64,000 nt of DNA from Leishmania martiniquensis. Taxonomy: Eukaryota; Euglenozoa; Kinetoplastea; Trypanosomatida; Trypanosomatidae. Shown one piece after another: positions 1 to 8,010 of this stretch; position 1 is the stretch's first letter, and every line of letters starts with the position of its first letter. The position numbers and the translations under genes were made by a program. Location of the stretch: assembly GCF_017916325.1 (NCBI RefSeq), contig NC_090141.1:140001-204000 (forward strand), given 5' to 3'. The notes beneath the pieces were generated by a model. The model was given only the letters and a program-made list of their open reading frames with translations. It was not told the origin of the DNA and ran no database searches.

Positions 1-1693
1 CCTGCTGTGAGGAAGTCGAAGAAGTAAGGCGATGACCGCGGCCTGTGCGCGTGTCTGCGCGCCCGCGCTCACTCTCTTTCCCTCCGGCGCGGACGTCTGT
101 GTGGCTGTCACTCTCTAATGTGGCGAGCTCGCGCGTGCGCTCAAAGGGTGGTGGTGATGAGGGCGCGCGATGCGCGTGTGTGTCTTCGGAGAAGCGGAGC
201 GGTTTTGATTCTCAGTCAGTTTCGGTTTCATTTTTGTTTTTATTTTTCTGATGTTGGCGCAGTGTCGCGCTCTCCTCATCACCACGAGAAAAGACGTCCC
301 CGACGAGGGGCACTGCCGGGGGTGCGGCGAAGTCATGGACCGCGCACCGCGTGTGTGTAGGTGACAGGGCGACATGAGAAGACTCGGGCAGAGGGAGAGG
401 AGGCGGTGGGGGTGTTTCTCTTCTTTTGTGCGCCCCTTCCCCTTCTTGGTCGTCTCGCGCTGCCGGCTGCAAACGTCAGCGGGTCCAGCACCAGGACTGC
501 TGGCCGCCGCTTATGTCTTCTCACCTCTAACAACGCCAGGGGTGCGAGAGGGGGATGGCAGGCAAGGCGGGCGTTTTCGTCGCGATGCTCGCTTTCCCTG
601 CACGCACACATACTCACACATGCAGGGCCACCGACGAAGAGGTGCACATGCGCGTTTCTCTGCTCTGTTCTGCAATGGACTTCCGAACTCTGTATCGACT
701 GGGGCGCACAGTGGCCTCTGTTTATTGCGGTGCATCTGAACAGCCCACCTGTCTCTCTCCACGTTTCTCTCCTGCACACAAACCTGAGCCCTCACATAGT
801 ATCAGTAGATGTTTCCCGTCATGCAAGCGTGATCACTGTCGCTGCTTCGCTCGCTCTCTCTCTCTCTCTTTCGCTTCCGCTTGCGTGCTCTCACGCATCG
901 ACACTTGCACATACATGCACCTACATGGATATACATAAATCTCTCTCTATATGTGTACACACACCTCATCTATCATCGTAGAGGGTGGCTGACTACCTAA
1001 ACATATCAGTCGTGTGCACACAACAGCTCTTCGCTCATTCCCAACGCTTCCCAATCTCACCTACCTCTTGTGCCGTGTGCGTGTCTGTATCTTTGTTGCT
1101 GCTGCTGCTCGTGCTAGCTGCAGAGTCAGACACGTGCATCTACGCGCGTACATGCATATCTACATCTCCATCACCCTATCTTGGGCTCGTGCGCACCTAC
1201 GCAGAGGTCGTTGTCGTCTGGCTCTAGTTTGCGTGTGCGTGTAAGCGTCTCTGTTGAGTGCCCTTCTCTTTCACTCTCTTCTGTTCCCTCTCACGTGCTT
1301 CAGAGTGCGAGAGGAGTAGAAGGGGATCAACCGATATTGAGTTTGGATATCGGAGAGGGGACGGGGCGGATATCAGTGGGCGCACTGAGTGTTGTTGCTG
1401 TCTTTGGCTGCGACTCCTGGGGTGTTGGTTCTCCGATCTGCCTCCTACCTCCTCTTCTTGCCCCCCCTTTATGCTTTAGTGCCCGTAGGTGGAGATTGAC
1501 CGGTGCGAAGGAGCTGGCGCGCGACTGTTTTGTCGTCACCTCTATTCCTTCCTCGGACCTCCAACCCCTGCCGCCCCCCCTCTCTCTCTGCTGCCAGGCC
1601 TTTCTATCCGCCTCCTTGACGTGCACATCGCGGCCTTCTCTGTTTCTCTTCCTAGCGTGCGCTGAACTCGCTCGCCTCTGCCAAGCAACGAAA
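1..1693. other. Intergenic region before the first gene
   Basis: No convincing gene is seen. One frame reads eight codons (ending Lys-Ser-Lys-Lys) to a TAA at 25-27, which could be the tail of an upstream gene, but a second frame also stays open to a TGA at 34-36, so I do not call it. The rest is TG/CT-rich spacer with CT runs near 850-870 and 1250-1310. The frame of the next gene is open back to 1181 without an ATG, so that part is probably untranslated. Confidence 0.6.
1634..1655 (+). promoter_or_regulatory. Predicted trans-splice acceptor, gene at 1694
   Basis: A pyrimidine-rich run ends in AG at 1654-1655, 38 nt before the ATG. A second candidate AG at 1596-1597 follows a longer C/T tract. 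Both lie downstream of most of the open frame, which supports the ATG at 1694. Confidence 0.5.
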
Positions 1694-3415
1694 ATGATGC
1701 CCACGCTCGACATGAGCGACATCCATGACCGGCCCACAGTGGCTGTCCCCGCGGGTGATGCTGGTGGTGGGGCAGGCTTGAACAGCAGCGGCTCTGGCGG
1801 TGGAGGCGCAGGGTTAGATACGGGGCGGCAGAGCTCTCCCCGTACGTCGTACCTGACTTCTCCACGAGAGACGTCGAGCCTGCCGTCGGCGCACATTACG
1901 CGCCGCGCGGCGGATGTGGCCATGGTGCTAGAGATGAACCCGCTGCAGTGCCACAGCGTCGTCGACTTGCAGCGCAAACTGATTGAGACGGCGGAGTGGG
2001 TTATGAAGCTGCGCCACTGGTACGTGCATCAGCTCCAGGAGCGAGATGCGTGGTACGAGAGCCGCCTGAGGGGCCTGGAGGACTCCTTCCATGCATCCGT
2101 AGCTGGCTCCACCGCACCAGGAACAGTACACGCCATGGCTAGCGCGGGCGCAGTCCATACTGCCACAGGAAGCAACTCGACGGAGAAGGTGGCCCCCTCC
2201 ACTGTCCCCTTCTCCCGTGTCGCTGCGAATGGGGCATTTGTGAGCGGCGCGACATCGCCCGCCATATCGGCAGCCGCGGACAACGAGGCTGAAGGCTGCT
2301 TGACGGTGCGGCGCCATAGTCGTACCCGCAAGAACTCGGCCACAGCTCCGGCTGGGGCCGTTTTTGGCAATGACAACAGCCTCTGCCCGGTGAACCCCAG
2401 CCCGTCATCGTCGTCATCATCGGTTCGCCCGGACGCTGCCGTAGCGGGCGGTGGCGGCAGCTTTGACAGAGGCAGCAGTGCCCCGCCAAGGGCGCCTTCG
2501 CAGAAGCAGTCGGCGGTCGCACCTACGCTGCAAGGCCGCCGCACGGCCTCTGCCAGTGCCGCTCGTCGACAGCTATTGCTCCCGGAAGACAGCGAGTCTC
2601 CGCACGTGGGTGCGGCAGCCACCGCGGTCGACCGGGGTGAATTCCGTCCGACCCTCGCGAAGCGCTCCGTCGCAGCCGTTGCGCCGATCATGTTTGAGGT
2701 CGACGACGACGCGACCCGAACAGCATACCTCCCCTCAACGCCCCTGTACTCACGCGGCAGCGGCGCTGGAAGCATTTCCCCATACACCACCGTACACCAG
2801 GCCATCCGCTCCCCTAGGGTCGGCACCTGCAGGCTGCAGCGGGATGCAAGGCCTGCAACGACACCGCGAACTCATCGGCCGTCGCCGGCGAACGGGCTGC
2901 TGTCGGTTACGGGCGCGACGAGGGAGTCGTCGGACCGCTTCTCTGCCAGTGCGGGGGAAAGTGGAGGCCAAAGGGGTAGCGATGCGCAGATGGGGTGCAA
3001 ACGTTACTTCATTTCACTGCCACACCTGCGGTCTGGCCGAGCGCATACTAGCTTGCCGCACTATGCCCAGGACTTGGATGCTGGCATTCCACGGGATGCC
3101 ACGGCGGCAGGGAGGAGGACGCAAAGTAGCGCCGCTGACGATGTCGCCACCGGGCCCCACGAGACAGCTCCTCGCGCTGGCAGCTTCCTCTACCTCATCA
3201 ACGGCAGTGACAACAACGGCCGCCGCCAACCAAAGCGGCGGAGCTTTAGCAGCGGTGGAATCCGTCACCCGAGTCGAGCGTACACATCCAGTGGGACGAA
3301 GCAGAATCACTCGGCTCGTGGCCTCTGTGGCCCACGCCCCAAGGGAATCGGTGGAGGCGAGGCGAGCGGGCAGAGCTCGCGGCGCTATTTTATGAGCAAT
3401 AAGCCGTCAGAGTAA
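1694..3415 (+). CDS. Unknown low-complexity protein, 573 aa
   Basis: I recognise no family. The only segment that looks folded is about residues 75-135, a charged, Trp/Leu-rich helical stretch (around MKLRHWYVHQLQERDAWYE) that could form a short coiled coil. The rest is Ser/Ala/Gly/Pro-rich with Ser runs and basic patches and is probably disordered. There is no signal peptide or membrane segment. The start is the first ATG in a frame open since 1181, and a second ATG follows immediately. Coding GC3 bias supports it as real. A scaffold or cytoskeleton-associated role is possible but is inference only. Confidence 0.8.
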   Translation: MMPTLDMSDIHDRPTVAVPAGDAGGGAGLNSSGSGGGGAGLDTGRQSSPRTSYLTSPRETSSLPSAHITRRAADVAMVLEMNPLQCHSVVDLQRKLIETAEWVMKLRHWYVHQLQERDAWYESRLRGLEDSFHASVAGSTAPGTVHAMASAGAVHTATGSNSTEKVAPSTVPFSRVAANGAFVSGATSPAISAAADNEAEGCLTVRRHSRTRKNSATAPAGAVFGNDNSLCPVNPSPSSSSSSVRPDAAVAGGGGSFDRGSSAPPRAPSQKQSAVAPTLQGRRTASASAARRQLLLPEDSESPHVGAAATAVDRGEFRPTLAKRSVAAVAPIMFEVDDDATRTAYLPSTPLYSRGSGAGSISPYTTVHQAIRSPRVGTCRLQRDARPATTPRTHRPSPANGLLSVTGATRESSDRFSASAGESGGQRGSDAQMGCKRYFISLPHLRSGRAHTSLPHYAQDLDAGIPRDATAAGRRTQSSAADDVATGPHETAPRAGSFLYLINGSDNNGRRQPKRRSFSSGGIRHPSRAYTSSGTKQNHSARGLCGPRPKGIGGGEASGQSSRRYFMSNKPSE

Positions 3416-4852
3416 GCCGTCTGACCTCGCGCAAAGCTGGCGGGCGCACGCACTGAGCCACAACGGTGCCACACTCAGGTATGTGCGCCGTACAGAAGCG
3501 CCTTTGCACCCGCGCATGGGCGTCTGGGGAGTGCTCTACGACTCTCTCTGCGTGTATGCAGGCTGTGATGCGTTTGGTGGCACAGACGACCATCACTTAT
3601 ACTGTATTTTGGCTTGTCTCTCTTTTCCCACCTCTCTCTCCCTGCGCCTCTGTGCTTCACAAACTGGCGTAGCATCCTCATCCTCATCCTCATCTTCTTG
3701 AGCGACAACAGCAGCATCGGTGACGCCTGACACATATGCACGGACGCGGTGACGCATGTGCTGTGACGATCTGAGGGCGAGAGGGATTGCGTTGAGCTTA
3801 GCATAATGCGACTGGGCACACGCATCTGTGTGCTCGTGTGTGCAGCCGCGCTGGTGGCGGTGAGGGCTCACTAATGAGGCTTCTTCCCCATCCACCCCCT
3901 TTTCTGTCTCTCTCACAACCTCCTCGCATCTTGTTGCGTCTCACAGATGCGACGCGCGCGCGTGCTTCTGATGCGTGCACCGCTGCATGTGAACGACGGC
4001 AGCGACCAGGAAAGATGCACATGCAGAAGAGCACACCCACCCACAGACAGACAGACACTCCCTCGTACTGTCCTCTCCTGTCATCGTCTCTGTCTTGCTG
4101 CATTCGTTTTCTATTGCCCTTCCCCCCTTCGCATGCGGATGACTTCACCAAAGCGGCGAAGGCGTGTAGAGGAGCCGGGGCTTCTCTCTCTCCCATTTCC
4201 CCTCTCGGTGCTGCCCACGCGCTCAGTCGGCTGCAGTTATCACACACACACACGCACACATAAGTATATATATATATATTTACATACACGTACTCTAACG
4301 TACGCGTTGAGCAACGAGGGGGTCATACATAAACAGACGCAGACGCGGACGTCTTCGTTCCCCCCCTCCTCCTCCCCATACATGTTTTCTTGCGGTTTGC
4401 TCGTTTCTTAGAGTGCTAGACCAGATCCGCGTGAAGAGCCACACGCACAGAGACCCACACACAGGAGAGGCGTGTTGGAGCATTCACGTCCTTCGCCTAC
4501 TCCGCTTCTTTCTCTCCCCATTTTCTTTTGTTTGCTCTCTCTCTCTCTCTCTCTCGGTGTCTTTGCGTCTGTGTGTGTGTGTGTGCCACCTGACCCTCCC
4601 CCTCCCCCCTCTCTGCGTCATTTCGCACTGCTTCCGCTTTAGACCCTTGGGCACACACGACACACTAATTCACATACGCTCATAAACACGCACTGCCGCC
4701 ACCACGCAGCTCTTCTTGACGCCTCACCGGGTCGGGCCTGTGTGCATCTCCATTGGATACGCCTAGAGTGTTGCCTCTGTCTAGTTCAAGGTAAGCCGTC
4801 CACGTCGTCAAGTGCTGAGTAAACTGCAAGCGGCGTGCGCGGCTTTGTAGAC
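3416..4852. other. Intergenic region between 1694 gene and kinesin-like gene
   Basis: Non-coding spacer. It holds a short TCCTCA repeat near 3673-3694, a (CA)n run at 4241-4260 followed by (TA)n at 4265-4279, a CT run near 4537-4556 and a (GT)n run near 4570-4586. Candidate splice acceptors for the next gene are the AG at 4641-4642, after a C/T-rich tract, and the AG at 4783-4784. No ATG lies between the latter and the start at 4853. Confidence 0.6.
4241..4279. repeat. Compound (CA)n-(TA)n microsatellite
   Basis: A CA dinucleotide run with one G interruption passes directly into a pure TA run of about 15 bp. Such tracts are common in trypanosomatid spacers and are length-variable. Confidence 0.85.
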
Positions 4853-6925
4853 ATGGACGCCTTCAGCCGCAGCAAGTCCTACACTCAGGCGAACCAGACC
4901 ACCACCCCACCTCCACCGCGCGGCGGCCCCGGCGCGCCAGGCGCCAATGCCGCTCCACAGCAGCAGCATGCCCTCAAGAGCATCTTGAAGAGTGTAGAGA
5001 GCCACGTGCGGATCATGTCCGCGCTCGAGAGGACGGTGACATCGTCGAGCTACACGTCGCTGCGTATTCGCCAACCGGACGCTGATGGCGCGAGTGACAG
5101 CGGTGCCGTGTCTTCATCACAGGGGCAGCAGAGCAGGCAGTCCGCCGCTGGGTGGTCGCAGCCGTTCAATGTCACCCGGGTCCACCGAGGCGGGACGACG
5201 GCGCGGTTCTACGAGGAGGTGGTGGCGCCGTGCGTATCGAACTGCACCTCTGGGCAGAGCTACGTCTTTTTAGTGAACGGGCCGCCCGAAAGCGGTCGCA
5301 GCCAGACTCTCTACGGCAGCCCTCACCACAGCGAGCTGGGCATCGTTGAGATGGCGGCAGCCGACTTGCTGGAGCGGATGGCATCCCACGGCAAAGTCAT
5401 CATGCGCAACCATCGTGATCGCCCAGATCCCACAGGGAAGGAGAACGAAGCCGTCGGCGGCACAGCGTCGTCGACCGCTACCAACAACGGGCGGGAGGAT
5501 GCGTCGGATCTGGCCATGACGGGCGGCATCACCGTCACCTACGCCGCCTTCACCACTCGCGGTGGCAAGATGGTCGAGACGGAGACAAGTGAGCCGGTAC
5601 CGCTCGTCGAGTTCCCGCCGCCCCTGGGGCTGGTGCCGCTCCCCCGCATGCGACTTCTCGAGGACGCCAGCAAGGCAGTCCTGCTCCCGGAGCGCAAGCA
5701 CATGGATACGTCATGCGTGATCCAGTTCCATGTGTATGCACCTGTGGACACAACAGGGCGGCGCTCCATGGCAACGCTGACCTTCGTCGATGTCGCCGCG
5801 ATCCGTGAGCCGTTGTGCAAGGAGGTGTCACATCTCATCAACACGGTTGAGCGGGTGGCCGGTGTCGCCACCAGCGGCGGCGACCCCAGCTTCAAGGAGA
5901 CCAAGCTGACGACCTTGCTAGAGCCTGTGCTAGTGGGATACATCACCCTCGTCTCCATCACCACCGTCAGCGGCCGCGCCGACCTCTATGAGTCCACGTG
6001 CACGGCACTGCGCTTTGCCAGCCATGTCAGTCGGATCCACCAAGTTCTCATGCTTATCCACATGAACGCGCCGCGCTGGATCTTTGACACGGCGGTAAGC
6101 CTGGAGCAGCTGCGGATGCGCCGTGATCAGCTCATGGCGGAGCATTACGCTCGTGGCGTGTACGACTATTACGAGCGCACCTCACGCTGGCTGCAAGCCA
6201 ACGTGAGCGATGTCGGTGGCAGCGTTGAGCACCTGCTGCAGGAGACGGCGCATCTTCGCAAGGACATTGCACGCGCTGTAGAGGATATAGCGAAAGAGCT
6301 GCAGGCGAAGATCGAGGAGGAGGACGCGAGCTGCAGGGCTGAGGCTGAGGCGGCGCGGGCGGCCTACGAAGCCACGTCACGGTTGTTCGACGAGGTGAGG
6401 CGGCTGGATGAGGCCATCACCGCCCAGCAGCAGAAGATATCCCAGACGGACATGCAGAGCAACCAGCGCATTAGCGAGATGCGGCTAGAGATATCCGCGC
6501 TCGATGCGAAGGCCAGCAACCGTGAGCAGCAACTGCAGCAGCTGGAGAAGGAGATGAAGCTGTACTTGCTCAAGAGCAGCGAGGTGGCGGCGACGCTAAG
6601 CAAGGCGGCGGAGGACACACAGTATGCGCAGAGTAACTACGCTATGTCGCACGAGCTGCTGCAGATGGGACGCAAGCGCAAGCGCCTCGAGGCTGATTTG
6701 GCGCTGGCGTCGCACGCGGCGCAGCGCACGACGGACACGATGCGGGTAGATCGAGAGCGGCGCTCGCGCATTTCTCGGCTAAGCGCGGTGCAGCAGCGCG
6801 TCCATTCCCTGCGCGAGACCGTATGCTCCTCCGCGGGCAACTCGACGGCAGCGCCATCGCAGCATGTGCAGCAGCCATTGCAACGCACAGCGTCCGAGGC
6901 GAGTCGCTCTCGGCAGGCTGAATAG
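4853..6925 (+). CDS. Divergent kinesin-like protein, 690 aa
   Basis: Residues about 105-395 keep the order of a kinesin motor domain. There is a P-loop position (GPPESGRS, 143-150), a switch-II position (DVAAIRE, 313-319), the alpha4-like KLTTLLEPVL (from 351) and the closing TALRFASHVSRI (about 384-395). All nucleotide motifs are altered: the P-loop Lys is Arg, the switch-II DLAGSE Gly and Ser are missing, and the switch-I Ser-Ser-Arg signature is not recognisable. From about residue 400 to 660 the protein is strongly helical, with repeated Glu/Ala/Gln/Arg coiled coil. A motor that has lost ATP cycling but keeps microtubule or cargo binding is the simplest reading. The ATG at 4853 is the first in frame; an upstream GTG was not used. 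Confidence 0.75.
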   Translation: MDAFSRSKSYTQANQTTTPPPPRGGPGAPGANAAPQQQHALKSILKSVESHVRIMSALERTVTSSSYTSLRIRQPDADGASDSGAVSSSQGQQSRQSAAGWSQPFNVTRVHRGGTTARFYEEVVAPCVSNCTSGQSYVFLVNGPPESGRSQTLYGSPHHSELGIVEMAAADLLERMASHGKVIMRNHRDRPDPTGKENEAVGGTASSTATNNGREDASDLAMTGGITVTYAAFTTRGGKMVETETSEPVPLVEFPPPLGLVPLPRMRLLEDASKAVLLPERKHMDTSCVIQFHVYAPVDTTGRRSMATLTFVDVAAIREPLCKEVSHLINTVERVAGVATSGGDPSFKETKLTTLLEPVLVGYITLVSITTVSGRADLYESTCTALRFASHVSRIHQVLMLIHMNAPRWIFDTAVSLEQLRMRRDQLMAEHYARGVYDYYERTSRWLQANVSDVGGSVEHLLQETAHLRKDIARAVEDIAKELQAKIEEEDASCRAEAEAARAAYEATSRLFDEVRRLDEAITAQQQKISQTDMQSNQRISEMRLEISALDAKASNREQQLQQLEKEMKLYLLKSSEVAATLSKAAEDTQYAQSNYAMSHELLQMGRKRKRLEADLALASHAAQRTTDTMRVDRERRSRISRLSAVQQRVHSLRETVCSSAGNSTAAPSQHVQQPLQRTASEASRSRQAE

Positions 6926-8010
6926 GTTTGTGCACGTGTGTGGGCATGCCAATTAGTGGTGGTGGGGTGCGTATGAGCGGAGCAGATATTGATGGCATGC
7001 GTGGCAGTGTGTCGGTGCTCGTGTGCCCCCTCCGCTTTCCCTCACTTTACCGCTTGCACAAATCTCTCGCCGCTTTCCCTTTTGGGCTTTAGATTCTTCT
7101 GTGTGTGTGTGTCCCTCTGCTTCAGGGGCCACTGCTACGGACTTGTTCGCAACGGTCGGCGCAGGCACGCACCTATGCATACAGTGGCGGCATGGTATGC
7201 CTAAGTGTGTGTGTGTGTGCGTGGATGCGCACGAGGGTGCCTCTGGTGGTGTATTTCCGTGCCGTATCCTTGTATGTTCTCCATCTCTTCTCCCCCCTCC
7301 CTTCGCAGCCCTCTCCCTCTCTTGTACGCGCTCCCCTGTTTTCCCCTTCGATGTGACGGCGTCAGCCTCGTCCTTGTCGGTCCTCTCGACGCCTGCGCTG
7401 CTCCTCACAAGGCATTAAAAACGAGAGACGAGCCAACGGAGTCTCAGGGGTGCCGTGCGGAGGCGCGGGTAGCGGGGTGAGGGTTTGTGTGTGTGTGTGT
7501 ACAGTGCCGCCCATCATTGGCGCTCTCTTTCCCAGTCTTTCGTCGCCGCCGCTGTCGCCGTCTTCCGCCTCCTCGTTTTCCCCAACGCAGTATCCACTGG
7601 GGAGCGCAAGCATCGTCATGACGGCCGTACGTGGGCTCGAGCGCCTTGCAGGGTGCGTACGGTCACCTCCAGACTCGTCACGGCTGCTGCTGCTGCTGCC
7701 GAGGAGGTGGAGGTGGAGGGGAGAGGTTTCTCTCTGGAAGGCGCCTGTTTCTCTCCCCTTACTTTCTCTCTCGTATGGGTAACGCTTACCTCATTCCCTG
7801 CCGACACCCCTTCAATCCTCCTCCGTCTGTGTGTGCGTTTTTGTGTGAGGTTCCGTCTCCCCTCTCCCCCTCTCTGTGCCGATACGCGCATGCGCAGGTG
7901 CCGGGTACGTACCTGGCGCATTTCACCATCGATAACACAACACGGCATCAAGCCCGCTCGCTGTGCTTTCCAGTACACACACACACACACACACGCAGGA
8001 CGCAGCTCTA
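6926..8010. other. Intergenic region between kinesin-like and TPR-like genes
   Basis: Non-coding spacer with several (TG)n runs (near 7099-7110, 7206-7220 and 7485-7500) and C/T tracts at about 7740-7775 and 7848-7878. The first AG after the second tract, at 7896-7897, is a good splice acceptor. Two later AGs at 7997-7998 and 8004-8005 lie after the CA run. Confidence 0.6.
7975..7994. repeat. (AC)n microsatellite just before a start codon
   Basis: A pure AC run of about 20 bp ends 16 nt before the ATG at 8011 and is followed by two CAG acceptor-like sites. Confidence 0.9.

Noticed and set aside
361..981. 206-codon open frame near the left edge
   Set aside because: It translates CT- and CA-rich spacer into Leu/Ser/His runs and begins at a non-ATG codon; not a credible gene.
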